Positions 1 to 10,403 of a stretch of DNA of 64,000 nucleotides are shown piece after piece (position 1 is the stretch's first letter; each line of letters starts with the position of its first letter). The stretch covers positions 186,001 through 250,000 of the forward strand of contig MKTZ01000027.1 in NCBI GenBank assembly GCA_001898505.1, written 5' to 3'. A program made the position numbers and the translations under genes. The notes under the pieces are model-generated. The model did not search any database. It was not told the DNA's origin and was given only the letters and a program-made list of their open reading frames with translations. The stretch is from Sphingobacteriales bacterium 50-39 (GTDB lineage: Bacteria > Bacteroidota > Bacteroidia > Chitinophagales > Chitinophagaceae).

Positions 1-492
1 CGAATTGAGGAGGTGCTTTTCGAGAGAAAAGGGTGTATACCGGTATTCATCATACGGCATATCGTGCAGGGGCCATAAAAAGGGGACGGTGATAAACACG
101 TGTCCGCCTTTTCTCAATACCCGGTGGGTCTCTTTTAACAGCATGGCCGGGTCGAAGCAATGTTCCAACACTTCTGTCAGCATCACGGAGTCCATACATT
201 CTTCGGCGAGGGGGATAGTTTGGCCATCCCAGAGCAGGTCGGGTCTTGTCGTGGAATAGGTGTCGGCGACCGGTGTATCCAGATCCAGCCCTACATATTT
301 TTCAGTATGTCCCTGTGGCTGTAGCAATATTTCCCTATAGGGCATCTTTCCACACCCCACATCCAGCAGGATGCCTGTAAGATATTGCCGGTGCTGTCGT
401 ATGGCTTCCAGGATGGAAGTCCGTGCGTAATACCTGTCAATCGTGCCTAAGCTAAAATCCGGAGAAAGATAATCTTTAACAGATGGAGGCAT
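1..492 (-). CDS. class I SAM-dependent methyltransferase, 3' end beyond the window
   Basis: Reading the minus strand from an ATG at 492 gives 164 codons without a stop up to the left edge, so the C terminus is missing. Motif I (LLDVGCGKMPY) lies at residues 42-52, the acidic end of strand beta2 (VGLDLD) at 67-72, LTEVLEH at 105-111 and post-motif LRKGG at 126-130. The order is that of a Methyltransf_11 type fold that binds S-adenosylmethionine. The stretch PLHDMPYDEYRYTPFSL recalls methyltransferases found near surface-polysaccharide genes, but the substrate cannot be told. It starts 20 nt after the DUF92 gene and is probably cotranscribed with it. Confidence 0.85.
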   Translation of the reverse strand, partial: MPPSVKDYLSPDFSLGTIDRYYARTSILEAIRQHRQYLTGILLDVGCGKMPYREILLQPQGHTEKYVGLDLDTPVADTYSTTRPDLLWDGQTIPLAEECMDSVMLTEVLEHCFDPAMLLKETHRVLRKGGHVFITVPFLWPLHDMPYDEYRYTPFSLEKHLLNS

Positions 493-512
493 GCTATCAG
501 ATTATTTTTTTC

Positions 513-1259
513 CTATATCCAACTACTGTGCCAAGCTAAAAGCCCTCCCAGCAGTCCTGCTGCGAGGGTGTTGAGGAAGTTGACCATATCATTGCCAAGC
601 CAGCCCTTTCTTTCCAGGGAGGCGCCCAATATGGAATCCGTGAGATTGCCGATGGCGCCTGACAATACAATGATCCAAAACCCGCCGTTCCAGCTGTGGC
701 CGGCTGCATACAGGAGTGCGATGAGCGAGGAGCCGGCTACGCCGATCAGCGTGCCTTCCAGGCTGACGACGCCGTCTAGTCCCCGCCGGTCACGTCTCCA
801 GGTCAGGATATTATAATAGTGGCGACCATATACCATGCCCAGCTCGGAGCTCAGGGTATCTGCCGTCGCGGAGGAAAGGCTTGCGGCCATTGCTATTTCC
901 AGCACCGGCTGCTGACCGGGCCAGTACATTATGCTTAGACCGGCGAGGGCGGCGACGCCGCCATTGGCCAGCACCTGTCCCGTGGTACGGGTGGGCTGGG
1001 CTGCCGCGCCTTTTTGATCTAGGGAACCCGGGGTATCTTTCGATGGGCCAGCTTTGGCGTGCCAGCTGGTGGCGGCCGTGCCCAGGACGAAAAAAGCGGC
1101 CAGCATCAATATGCCTGTGCAGCCACCTCCGGTGTATACGAGCCAGCCTACTACGCCTCCGGTGAATGCGGCGGGAACGGTCAGTTTCTTCCACCGGATA
1201 CTGGCGGCCATCCCTACTAACAATGATAACAATACGATAATTTGCCCTGACGAGTGCAT
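513..1259 (-). CDS. DUF92 family integral membrane protein
   Basis: A 248-residue, strongly hydrophobic protein with about six predicted membrane segments. The Asn-Gly (VLANGGVAAL) and Ala-Asp-Thr (SSATADTLSSELG) motifs and the Gly-rich C-terminal half (SLEGTLIGVAGS, GAIGNLTDSILGA) fit the DUF92/TMEM19 family. Plant members of that family include the phytyl-phosphate kinase VTE6; the bacterial role is not established, and a lipid or prenyl-phosphate kinase activity is only inference. A hydrophilic, Pro/Gln/Lys-rich loop near residues 70-95 separates the first membrane segments from the conserved core. The methyltransferase gene follows 20 nt downstream on the same strand. Confidence 0.8.
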   Translation of the reverse strand: MHSSGQIIVLLSLLVGMAASIRWKKLTVPAAFTGGVVGWLVYTGGGCTGILMLAAFFVLGTAATSWHAKAGPSKDTPGSLDQKGAAAQPTRTTGQVLANGGVAALAGLSIMYWPGQQPVLEIAMAASLSSATADTLSSELGMVYGRHYYNILTWRRDRRGLDGVVSLEGTLIGVAGSSLIALLYAAGHSWNGGFWIIVLSGAIGNLTDSILGASLERKGWLGNDMVNFLNTLAAGLLGGLLAWHSSWI

Positions 1260-1302
1260 GATTGGATTACCTCCTGTAAGGAGGCGGACAAAGATAACCC
1301 AT

Positions 1303-1542
1303 TCAAATCCGTGTATCAGGGATTATATCCGGCAGGACCTCCGCGTGACAGCCCAGCTCCCTTAACAGCCGTATGACCCGGTATGTTTCCACATATCCTG
1401 TGAGGGATAGTATCCGCAATATCCTGTCACAGTCTTCGAGGTCAAAATTCGCCTCGTAGCCTGTAAAAGCCGCATGTATCCGTTCGAGCAGGGCCTGCGC
1501 CTCTCGCTGATCTTTTACGTCGGTGATAAAGACTTCCACCAT
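1303..1542 (-). CDS. small conserved protein of unknown function
   Basis: A 79-residue acidic protein without signal peptide or membrane segment. The layout MVEVFITDV, helix, variable centre, then ILSLTGYVETYRVIRLLRELG suggests a small beta-alpha-beta ferredoxin-like fold, as in heavy-metal-associated domains, but the CxxC metal motif is absent. Start is the ATG at 1542; no Shine-Dalgarno is seen, as usual in Bacteroidota. It lies 43 nt upstream of the DUF92 gene on the same strand, with a short CCTCC-TGTA-GGAGG inverted repeat between them. I do not recognise a function. Confidence 0.6.
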   Translation of the reverse strand: MVEVFITDVKDQREAQALLERIHAAFTGYEANFDLEDCDRILRILSLTGYVETYRVIRLLRELGCHAEVLPDIIPDTRI

Positions 1543-1594
1543 GGCTGTAAGTTACATTCAATCCCCTTTTTATACAGGGGGGTATTACGACATA

Positions 1595-2038
1595 TTACGG
1601 GTTGATCGTGACATTTTTCCCTTCCAGATAAGCGGGCAGCATATCGCCAATGAGAGCGGTCCAGCCTGCGACAAAATTTTCTCTCCGGAAGTCGGGTAGA
1701 GCAGGGAATGTTTCGATCCCTTCGTGTGTCAGCTTTAGCCTTGTCTTATTTCCTTCTGCAAACAATTCGAATGTGACAAAGGATAGCCCTTCGTACCCCT
1801 TATATGTCCAGCTGTATTTCAGCTTGCGACCTGTCACCACTTCTGTCACCTTACAAAGATGAAGATATATACGGCCTTCATTATTACCCTCGAACTGGAA
1901 TTCAAATCCTACTTCGGGTCTGAAGTCGCTGACATCAAAATACCATTGCTTCATTTCATTCTTGTCGCTAATGGCCTTCCAGACCCTTTCTACGGGCGCC
2001 CCGTAGACACGTTCAATGACAAATGGCTCGGTCTTCAT
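1595..2038 (-). CDS. SRPBCC / AHSA1 domain protein
   Basis: A 147-residue cytoplasmic protein of the START-like (SRPBCC) superfamily, AHSA1 subgroup. It opens with the characteristic IERVYGAPVERVWKAISD, continues with MKQWYFDVSDFRPEVG, and ends with the helix NFVAGWTALIGDML. Members form a helix-grip cavity for hydrophobic ligands; the ligand here is unknown. It is divergent from the gene at 2292, and the 253 bp between them hold the two promoters but no further gene I can support. That space also contains a GC-rich hairpin (CCGGGGG / CCCCCGG, 2247-2265). Confidence 0.85.
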   Translation of the reverse strand: MKTEPFVIERVYGAPVERVWKAISDKNEMKQWYFDVSDFRPEVGFEFQFEGNNEGRIYLHLCKVTEVVTGRKLKYSWTYKGYEGLSFVTFELFAEGNKTRLKLTHEGIETFPALPDFRRENFVAGWTALIGDMLPAYLEGKNVTINP

Positions 2039-2291
2039 GTTCTTTAAATTTTAGATAAACAAATACGTAACAGATCGGTTACAAATGTATATGATCCTGC
2101 CGGGTTGTGCAAAATTTTTTATTTGATCTTTTTTGACTGTAACATTCATCTTTATGTCCCCGTCTTAACAGTATTTTACAAAAAGAGAGTCGTTTTTTTG
2201 CTTTTCAAGTGCAACATTTGCCTTGCTGCTGCGTCTCTTAACGAACCCGGGGGTGTTCCCCCCGGAAATACTCATCACCAAACGCATACCA

Positions 2292-2981
2292 ATGTGTTTT
2301 AAAGCCTCCATGATCATTATCCATCGTCCCTATAGGGCTGTGCAGGAGGACGTGTTGCTGAGACACCTGAATTTCAATGATCTGGAGTTTAGGGAGACCA
2401 CGACAATGGAGAATTGTATATATCCCGGCGATAAATCCATCAGCATCGGGTATTACAATGAGAATATCATCATATGCGAGGACTATCTTCTTACCAGCTA
2501 CCTGGAGGTCACGGACGACCCGGCGGGTCTGGCTGGGTATGAGGAGGCGCTTTCCCTTATTTTTCCAGGTTCGGAGATATTGACGGTGGCCTGTCATGCC
2601 AGTGTCAACTATCATTTGTATTCCCTGGTGAAGAATGGAGAGAAGCTGCGCTTTAAGAGAGTGATCGCATCCAGCCCCATCCTGGAATATGGCGACAGGC
2701 TAGCCGAGGAAGAGGTCATTTATGCGGACTCCCGTGTCATCGAAGGAAAGAGACTGTTCGACAGCCGCTGGAAGGAGGACAACCATAATCATGCCATTAC
2801 CGAGGATCAACTGATGGAGGATTTTGCGTTCGGGGTTGCGCAAAGACATTTAGGGGTAAAGATCTCTTCAGGGGAAGAAAATGCATTGATGGCGGGGACG
2901 CCATTCAAAAAATTTGTAAAGACTTCGCCCATGCCGTTGAAGCCTTCGGCGACTCTCCGAAGCTGGTGGAGATTCTGGTAG
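2292..2981 (+). CDS. conserved protein of unknown function
   Basis: About 229 residues from the ATG at 2292; the ATG at 2310 is an equally possible start. A longer frame from 2223 would run through a GC-rich hairpin at 2247-2265 and is unlikely. The protein has no signal peptide. The central part (YYNENIIICEDYLL, then VNYHLYSLVKNGEKLRFKR and ILEYGDRLAEEE) resembles DUF6928-like proteins in the order of strands, but this is a weak visual match. The last 25 residues are Lys/Pro/Ser rich. The alpha/beta hydrolase gene follows 34 nt downstream on the same strand. Confidence 0.6.
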   Translation: MCFKASMIIIHRPYRAVQEDVLLRHLNFNDLEFRETTTMENCIYPGDKSISIGYYNENIIICEDYLLTSYLEVTDDPAGLAGYEEALSLIFPGSEILTVACHASVNYHLYSLVKNGEKLRFKRVIASSPILEYGDRLAEEEVIYADSRVIEGKRLFDSRWKEDNHNHAITEDQLMEDFAFGVAQRHLGVKISSGEENALMAGTPFKKFVKTSPMPLKPSATLRSWWRFW

Positions 2982-3015
2982 ATTTTTCTTATCTTTTGGT
3001 CATTGGAGGACTTCT

Positions 3016-3687
3016 ATGAACGTCTATTTTATCAGCGGGATGGGCGCGGACGGACGATTGTTCAAGCATATCCGTCTGCCGGAGGGATATCAGATGCATT
3101 TCGTAAAGTGGATCACACCGGACGAGAACGATACGGTTCCCAGCTATGCATCCAGGTTAGTTGAACAGATAGATACCACGCAGCCTTTTGCGCTGGTGGG
3201 GGTATCCCTGGGAGGCATCATGTCTGTGGAGATAGCCAAATTAACTACCCCTGTAGCTACCGTCCTCATCGGATCGATACCTGTCGCCGCGCATCTGCCC
3301 CGCTATTATTTTACGCTGGGGAATTCATTGGGGCTGTTGCGGGTGCTGCCAGGTTCCTTATTTAAACGTGCTGCCAAGCTCAAAAGAGTTTTTACCCGTG
3401 AATCGAGTACAGATAAAAGATTGGTATTGCAGATGATCGACGAGACGGATGGTAATTTCCTTATATGGGCCATGAAGGCGGTGTTAAAATGGGAGAATAA
3501 AGAGCTGCCTCAACCTTTATGGCATATTCACGGATCGAGGGACATGGTCTTCCCCATCATGCTGACCCATCCCAGCCATACGATTCGACGAAGCGGGCAC
3601 CTGGTTGTCATGACCCATGCCGCGGAGGTGAATGGGATCCTTCAGGATGTATTTACAAGCCCAGCGGGCCAACTCATGGCCGGATGA
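3016..3687 (+). CDS. alpha/beta hydrolase
   Basis: A 223-residue cytoplasmic protein. MNVYFISGMGADGRLF forms the first strand and oxyanion region, and LVGVSLGGIMS is the nucleophile elbow with Ser near residue 66. LWHIHGSRDMVFP probably carries the acidic residue and RRSGHLVVM the catalytic His, giving a complete Ser-Asp-His triad in the expected order. There is no large lid, so the protein is compact. The substrate is unknown; small esterases and lactonases look like this. The ABC exporter gene starts 54 nt downstream on the same strand. Confidence 0.8.
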   Translation: MNVYFISGMGADGRLFKHIRLPEGYQMHFVKWITPDENDTVPSYASRLVEQIDTTQPFALVGVSLGGIMSVEIAKLTTPVATVLIGSIPVAAHLPRYYFTLGNSLGLLRVLPGSLFKRAAKLKRVFTRESSTDKRLVLQMIDETDGNFLIWAMKAVLKWENKELPQPLWHIHGSRDMVFPIMLTHPSHTIRRSGHLVVMTHAAEVNGILQDVFTSPAGQLMAG

Positions 3688-3741
3688 CGGTCCTTGCCAG
3701 GGCCAAACTGCTGAAGGTAATTCCTTAACTTTGCATGTTCC

Positions 3742-5514
3742 ATGGCAAATCCTTATGTCTCCCTGTTGCAGACTGCCTGGCGCTATGCCCGCAGGGAAAA
3801 AAGAAGATATGTTCTTGTTTACGCTATGTTTGTTGGCGCGAACCTTACCTATGCCATGAACCCGCTGCTTTTTGGGTGGTTCATCAATAAGGTACAGTTC
3901 AACAGTTCCCGTATACTACACTTCACTCTGCTATATGTCGGCGGCTATATAGGGTTAAAATTCCTGCAATGGTGTTTTCATGGGCCGGCCAGGGTGATGG
4001 AAAGGACGCTGGCATTCAACCTGAGCCGTAACTTTCTACAAGAAAAATTTCATCAGGTGCTCCATCTCCCCGTCAAATGGCACCAGGACCATCACAGTGG
4101 GTCCACCATCAATCGCGTACGAAAAGCATATGAGTCCCTCCGGGAATTCTTCGACAGAGGCTTTATGTATGTCTATGCCCTTGGCAAGTTTGTGTTTTCC
4201 GTTACGGCCATGCTTTTGTTCTCGCCTCTCTATGGCAGCATCGCCGTCTGTATGGGGATATTTACCATTTTTATCATCCGCACCTATGACAAGCCGTTTG
4301 TCAAGGCCCTGGACGAGGTCAATGAAAAAGAACATATCGTTTCGGCCACTCTCTTTGACAGTCTGTCGAATATCATCACCGTCATCACCCTCCGGCTGGA
4401 GAAAAGCATGGAGAGCGGGCTGATGGGGAAAGTGCGGAGTATCCTGTCCCCCTTCCGCAAGAGCGCCGTTGTCAATGAATGGAAATGGTTTACGGCGGAG
4501 ATGCTTATCGTTTGCATCTATGCAACCATTGCTTTTGGATATATTCACCAGCACTGGGTGCCCGGCACCGTGCTGCCGTTGGGCGGGCTCACTGCCTTGC
4601 TGCTGTATGTGAATCAATTTACCAGTGTCTTCCAGGACATAGCCTGGCAATACACGGACGTCGTGGTATTTCATACCAATGTCCAGACAGCGGCGGCTAT
4701 CAGTACGGCCTATGCTGAACACCACCGGCCCGATGAGCCCGGATCGTTGCCGGAGGATTGGAAGACCATCGAGATACAACGGCTGAACTTTTCACACAAT
4801 ATCGCTTATGACAGTGCGGCGCATGCTCAAAGCCTGCATAACCTGCACTTGCGTATACAACGCGGTCACAGAATTGCCTTGATAGGAGCCAGCGGCAGTG
4901 GCAAGTCCACGCTGCTGTCCCTGTTGAGAGGACTTTATTTTCCCGAGCCGGGTATGGTCCTGACAGTGGATGGGCGGCCCGGGGACCTGGGGAAGCTCAA
5001 CGAATCCGTTACGCTTTTCCCGCAAGAGCCGGAGATATTCGAGAATACGCTGGCCTATAATGTGACACTGGGCCTGCCGTTTACAGAAGAAGAAATTTTG
5101 CAAGTGTGCGATAGTGCATACTTTTCAGAGGTGATCCACCAATTGCCGCAGGGATTGGGGTCGGATATACGGGAGAAGGGAGTGAATCTTTCAGGAGGAC
5201 AGAAGCAACGTCTGGCCCTTGCAAGGGGTATCCTGGCCGCCCGCGACAGCGACCTCGTATTGTTGGATGAACCTACCAGCAGTGTAGACCCCCGAACGGA
5301 GGCCCTGATATATGAAGGATTGTTCAAGGTCTTCTCCGACAAGGCGATCGTCTCCTCGATGCACCGTCTTCATTTGTTAGGCAGGTTCGACTATGTATAT
5401 ATCCTGAACCAGGGCCGTATTGTGGATGAAGGCAGTTTTGAATATCTGCGGAACAACAGTTCCATCTTCAATGACCTCTGGCGTCATCAAAAGGACAATG
5501 CTTCTTTGAAATGA
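3742..5514 (+). CDS. ABC exporter, fused permease and ATPase
   Basis: A 590-residue half-transporter. Residues 1-310 hold about six membrane helices of the type I exporter fold, and residues 340-590 the nucleotide-binding domain. That domain shows Walker A GASGSGKST near residue 381, signature LSGGQKQRLALARG near 483, Walker B VLLDEPTSSVD near 505 and an H-loop SSMHRLH. It should work as a homodimer exporting a lipid, peptide or drug-like substrate; the cargo cannot be read from the sequence. Its 3' end overlaps the convergent acetyltransferase gene by 28 bp. Confidence 0.9.
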   Translation: MANPYVSLLQTAWRYARREKRRYVLVYAMFVGANLTYAMNPLLFGWFINKVQFNSSRILHFTLLYVGGYIGLKFLQWCFHGPARVMERTLAFNLSRNFLQEKFHQVLHLPVKWHQDHHSGSTINRVRKAYESLREFFDRGFMYVYALGKFVFSVTAMLLFSPLYGSIAVCMGIFTIFIIRTYDKPFVKALDEVNEKEHIVSATLFDSLSNIITVITLRLEKSMESGLMGKVRSILSPFRKSAVVNEWKWFTAEMLIVCIYATIAFGYIHQHWVPGTVLPLGGLTALLLYVNQFTSVFQDIAWQYTDVVVFHTNVQTAAAISTAYAEHHRPDEPGSLPEDWKTIEIQRLNFSHNIAYDSAAHAQSLHNLHLRIQRGHRIALIGASGSGKSTLLSLLRGLYFPEPGMVLTVDGRPGDLGKLNESVTLFPQEPEIFENTLAYNVTLGLPFTEEEILQVCDSAYFSEVIHQLPQGLGSDIREKGVNLSGGQKQRLALARGILAARDSDLVLLDEPTSSVDPRTEALIYEGLFKVFSDKAIVSSMHRLHLLGRFDYVYILNQGRIVDEGSFEYLRNNSSIFNDLWRHQKDNASLK

Positions 5515-6077
5515 CTGGCCGTACAGCCATACAGGGAAGAGGTTCTGTACGTGGTCTGGATATTATACAAGCTTCGGAAACCGACCTTTTTGAACAGCTG
5601 CCGGTTGTATTCATTTCCATTTTCTATGTTGACGATGATCCTGCCGACCTCGGGAAAAGAGAAGAAGTGTTCCAGGCAGGCCCGTATCAGCAGGAGCATA
5701 TTATCCTGCACTGTCAACGGGGCTACTATTAATTGCAGCCCATAATCGCCTGGACGTGCGGGATAGCTCAGACTGAGGACATCCTGCTGCATCCTGTAGA
5801 TGTCCATCTGGCAGAGAGGGGTGTCATTCACCAGTCCCATAAAGGGTTGGGCAAAATCCGACTCTATCATGATGGCATAGGATTCTTCCAGCTCCTGCGG
5901 AGGGTGTGATCTGGCCAGCAATGGACCGGCATATTCCTGGCTCATCCATTTGAAAAGAATGGGAAGATCCGTGGCGATACAGAAGGGGCGCACGGCAAGG
6001 TGGAGGCCGGAAGAGAATATCTTCGGGTGGGCGGCTTTTTTAGGAGTAGAGAACAATGCAGTAGGTTTGGCTGACAT
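5487..6077 (-). CDS. GNAT acetyltransferase of the siderophore (IucB/RhbD) type
   Basis: A 196-residue GNAT protein. LAVRPFCIATDLPILFKWM, the central MGLVNDTPLCQMDIYRM, YPARPGDYGLQLIV and a C-terminal NEYNRQLFKKVGF follow the order of the Acetyltransf_8 group, which acetylates hydroxylamines in aerobactin-type siderophore synthesis. The usual synthetase partners (IucA/IucC, lysine monooxygenase) are not in the window, so the gene is an orphan here and the substrate is inference. It is convergent with the ABC exporter and overlaps its 3' end by 28 bp. Confidence 0.75.
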   Translation of the reverse strand: MSAKPTALFSTPKKAAHPKIFSSGLHLAVRPFCIATDLPILFKWMSQEYAGPLLARSHPPQELEESYAIMIESDFAQPFMGLVNDTPLCQMDIYRMQQDVLSLSYPARPGDYGLQLIVAPLTVQDNMLLLIRACLEHFFSFPEVGRIIVNIENGNEYNRQLFKKVGFRSLYNIQTTYRTSSLYGCTASHFKEALSF

Positions 6078-6325
6078 GATCTTGACAATTTGATGATATA
6101 AGGATCATTCTATTGCTATGCATGTTCCAACCAGAGCTATTAACGAAGGGCGTGCAACGGGAGGGCACTAAGAGTAAAAGGTGTCGCGCCAAATTGGGCA
6201 TTTTTTTCCAGGGCCGTACATATTCACCTTTAAATAGTGGGAATTTATGCTCATCCCCTTATGGTCATTTAGATGTAACCTCTTATGAATTGTGGTTAAC
6301 CGAAAGGCCGTCACCAGGAACTTTT

Positions 6326-6354
6326 GGCTCCCCGGCCGGTAGCGACCGGGGGCC
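6326..6354 (-). terminator. GC-rich hairpin after hom, terminator-like
   Basis: Eleven bases after the hom stop codon the strand folds into GGC-CCCCGG / CCGGGG-GCC with one bulged base and a 10-nt loop. No U-tract follows on the minus strand, so intrinsic termination is uncertain. It may instead be a 3'-end stabilising stem. Confidence 0.4.
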
Positions 6355-6364
6355 AATGCATTTA

Positions 6365-7621
6365 TTAAACGATCCCGGCCAGTTCCAGGCTTTTCTTTTT
6401 CAGCTTGCGGATCTCTACGTCCTCGATAATGGGTTCCGGTGTCAGTACCAAAGAAGTATTATTTTCTTTCCACCAGCTGTTCTGCTCTATCTCGCGGAAA
6501 TGGATGACCCCGATGAGGTATTTGCGATCCGTCTCGGCATGCCATTCTTCTATCCACTCGAATTTTTCGCGGGGAATATATTTCCAGTCATCAAAGCTCA
6601 CATAGATACGCGCGAAGAAGTCGTTGGTCAGCTCATGCGGGTGGTGATGATAGAGCTTCTTGTATTCGTATTTATATTGATAGCGCAACGCGGAAAGATC
6701 GCTCAATACGGCGGAGGCGGTAGGGAAGGAGCCGGCGCCTTTGCCATAAAAGAATTGTTTGTCTGCAAAACCGCTCTCAATGACGACTCCATTGTATTCG
6801 TTCTTTACAAAGGAAAGATGATCTTCTTGCTTGACAAACTGCGGTAGCACGAAGGCGGCTACTTTGCCTGTCTCGAGCTTCTTTGCCTGGGCGACGAGCT
6901 TGATATCGTAATGTTTTTCGCGGGCTACGGCTGCATCGCCTGCCTGTACGTTCTGGATGCCGTTGAACACGATGCCGCTGGTCTCCACTACGATGCCATA
7001 GGCATGGGTCAGCAGGAATGTCCACTTATTGGCGGCGTCGAAGCCTTCCACATCCAGGGATGGGTCGCTTTCTGCAAAACCCAGCTGCTGGGCCAGCAGG
7101 AGCGCTTCCTGGAAGCTCAGCTTGTCTTCAAACATCTTGGTGAGAATAAAATTGGTGCTGCCGTTGACAATGGCCTTTATGGAATGCAGGAGATCGTTGT
7201 CATAGTATTCTTCCAGATTGCGGATAACGGGAATAGAGGCGCAGGCTGCCGACTCATAAAGGAAAGATTCTCCTGTATCCTTTTGCAATTGCAGGAGTTC
7301 GGGCAGATGTTCTGCGATCATTTTCTTGCTGGCGCTGACGACGGACTTGCCGTTCTTCAGGGCGGTGGAGACGATCTCGAAGGCCGGTCCTGATTCGTTG
7401 ATCACTTCGACAACGACGTTGATGGACGGATCGTTCAATATATCATTTCTGTCGGTGGTGAATAGTTCTGCAGGAGCTTCCCTTTTCTTCCCGGGATTCT
7501 TGATACAGACCTTTTTGATAGAAGCTTTTAAGGAGGGGGTTTGCTGAAGTACTTTATAAAGACCTTCGCCTACTACGCCAAATCCGAATAGCCCGATGGT
7601 GAGCTGTTTGTGAGTTTCCAT
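6365..7621 (-). CDS. hom: homoserine dehydrogenase
   Basis: A 418-residue monofunctional enzyme that reduces aspartate semialdehyde to homoserine, the branch point to methionine and threonine. The Rossmann motif GLFGFGVVGEGLYKVL lies at residues 9-24. SVVSASKKMIAEHL, the substrate region IVNGSTNFILTKM and FAESDPSLDVEGFDAANK are all typical. There is no fused aspartokinase, unlike bifunctional ThrA. The last 100 residues are divergent and may be a regulatory ACT-like part. It is the last gene of the met operon, 284 nt after metX; the gap holds a probable queF relic and a CCCTACC-GA-GGTAGGG hairpin. Confidence 0.93.
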   Translation of the reverse strand: METHKQLTIGLFGFGVVGEGLYKVLQQTPSLKASIKKVCIKNPGKKREAPAELFTTDRNDILNDPSINVVVEVINESGPAFEIVSTALKNGKSVVSASKKMIAEHLPELLQLQKDTGESFLYESAACASIPVIRNLEEYYDNDLLHSIKAIVNGSTNFILTKMFEDKLSFQEALLLAQQLGFAESDPSLDVEGFDAANKWTFLLTHAYGIVVETSGIVFNGIQNVQAGDAAVAREKHYDIKLVAQAKKLETGKVAAFVLPQFVKQEDHLSFVKNEYNGVVIESGFADKQFFYGKGAGSFPTASAVLSDLSALRYQYKYEYKKLYHHHPHELTNDFFARIYVSFDDWKYIPREKFEWIEEWHAETDRKYLIGVIHFREIEQNSWWKENNTSLVLTPEPIIEDVEIRKLKKKSLELAGIV

Positions 7622-7729
7622 TTTTTTATTTATTTCCTTATTTGAAGCGGACCCCGAACGCCCTACCGAGGTAGGGTGTCCAATGGGCCTGCAAAGTTCC
7701 GAATTTTATGTCAAATACGAGCGGGTTGA

Positions 7730-7902
7730 CTACTGAATTACGCCCCCCGGGTTGCATACCATAACAATCCGCAGCCTGTGGGGTTCAAAGACGGCCATCA
7801 GGTTGTCGTAAATGATATTCGATCGGACGGATTGGGGATACCCTGTAGCAGGGTCCGGTCTATGTCCTTGAATGTCTGTAAGGTGGAGGTGGTTCCTTGC
7901 AT
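7730..7902 (-). pseudogene. probable queF relic with internal deletion
   Basis: The minus strand just after the metX stop encodes a 34-codon frame from an ATG at 7902 that includes TLLQGIPNPSDR. A second segment in another frame, ending with TAG at 7730, reads NIIYDNLMAVFEPHRLRIV followed by NPGGVIQ. The first part resembles the N-terminal LLE-x-(F/I)PNPxPxR region of QueF (7-cyano-7-deazaguanine reductase), and the second the C-terminal NII-x(2)-DL and PRGGI region. The catalytic PEFTxxCPxTGQPD part is gone and the frames do not join. I read this as a gene remnant with about 80 codons lost. The alternative is two chance frames. Confidence 0.4.
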
Positions 7903-7905
7903 ATC

Positions 7906-8985
7906 TCAATGGTTAATTAACTGTTCTTTTCTTGGCGCGGGCTGTTCATCCAGGAATCCTTCTACCAACCGCCTGATCTGCTCAAATTCCAGGAGAAATC
8001 CATCGTGGCCATATAGCGATTGTATCAACCTCAGGGACGCCCCTGGGATCAGTGTAGCCACGGTCCTCTGCTCTGTCACGGGAAAGAGGATGTCCGACTC
8101 GATGCCGATGACCAGGGTTTTGGCTTTGATCCGGCCCAGTGCCGGCACCAGGCCTCCTCTGCCTCTGCCAACGTCATGCGCGTCCATGCTGAGGCTCAGC
8201 GCATAATAGCTGAAGGCGGAAAACCGGCGCACCAGCTTCTCACCCTGGTACCGCTGGTAGGAGGATGCTCCCCGGGAGCCATTTGTCCCCTGTCCATACA
8301 GCGTGCCAACGCGCTCCGCCATCTGGTCTTCCTGTCTGGGCTGCAGCTGTCCATACGCCCCATAGTCCCGGTAGGACAGAAGGGCAACGGCCCTTGCCGC
8401 CCGCATGCCTGCCGCACCTGCCCCTGCGCGCCGTTCCTGCCAGGTTGGGTCCGCCTCAATGGCCATCCGCTGCGAGGTATTAAAAGCAATACCCCAGGGC
8501 GAATGTCTTCCATTGGTGGCGATGGGTACGATATGGCGGAACAGCTCCGGCTCCTCGATGGCCCATTCCAGCAACTGCTGTCCGCCCATGCTTCCCCCAA
8601 TGCCTACATGTATCTTCCGGATGCCTAATGACTCCCGGAGAGGTTGATACGCCCTTATCATATCCCGCGTGGTCCACACCGGGAAATCGTGATAATAAGG
8701 TTGGCCGCTGCGGTGATCGGTTTCTTCGGGTCCGGTGCTTCCATAACAGCTGCCCGGCATATTGACACAAACGATGTAATACACCGAAGGGTCGAACAGC
8801 CTGCCTGCTCCTACGAGTCCCGGCCACCATTCCGATGCATCGCTGTTGGCTGTCAGCGCGTGAAATATCCATACGACATTATCGCCGGCCTCATTCAGCC
8901 TTCCCTGTGTCGTATACTCCAGGTGATAAGCCGGAACCGTGAGGCCGGATTCCAGCCTCAACGGTTGATGATAGGTGAATCTCAT
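7906..8985 (-). CDS. metX: homoserine O-acetyltransferase
   Basis: A 359-residue alpha/beta hydrolase-fold acyltransferase that makes O-acetylhomoserine from homoserine and acetyl-CoA. IFHALTANSDASEWWPGL near residues 41-58 forms the oxyanion region. VNMPGSCYGSTGP is diagnostic of MetX, HVGIGGSMGGQQLLEW carries the nucleophile Ser, IESDILFPVTEQ the Asp, and YGHDGFLLE the His. It could in principle be succinyl-specific, but the family in Bacteroidota normally uses acetyl-CoA and the partner MetY fits that. It starts 11 nt after metY, so the genes are cotranscribed. Confidence 0.94.
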   Translation of the reverse strand: MRFTYHQPLRLESGLTVPAYHLEYTTQGRLNEAGDNVVWIFHALTANSDASEWWPGLVGAGRLFDPSVYYIVCVNMPGSCYGSTGPEETDHRSGQPYYHDFPVWTTRDMIRAYQPLRESLGIRKIHVGIGGSMGGQQLLEWAIEEPELFRHIVPIATNGRHSPWGIAFNTSQRMAIEADPTWQERRAGAGAAGMRAARAVALLSYRDYGAYGQLQPRQEDQMAERVGTLYGQGTNGSRGASSYQRYQGEKLVRRFSAFSYYALSLSMDAHDVGRGRGGLVPALGRIKAKTLVIGIESDILFPVTEQRTVATLIPGASLRLIQSLYGHDGFLLEFEQIRRLVEGFLDEQPAPRKEQLINH

Positions 8986-8996
8986 GGGACATTTAA

Positions 8997-10370
<1,374 letters not shown>

Positions 10371-10403
10371 TTACAATTTGGCCTGCAAAAGTAGTTGATG
10401 TAC

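Noticed and set aside
2223..2291. Upstream extension of the unknown gene at 2292
   Set aside because: The added residues run through a GC-rich hairpin and carry no conserved pattern.
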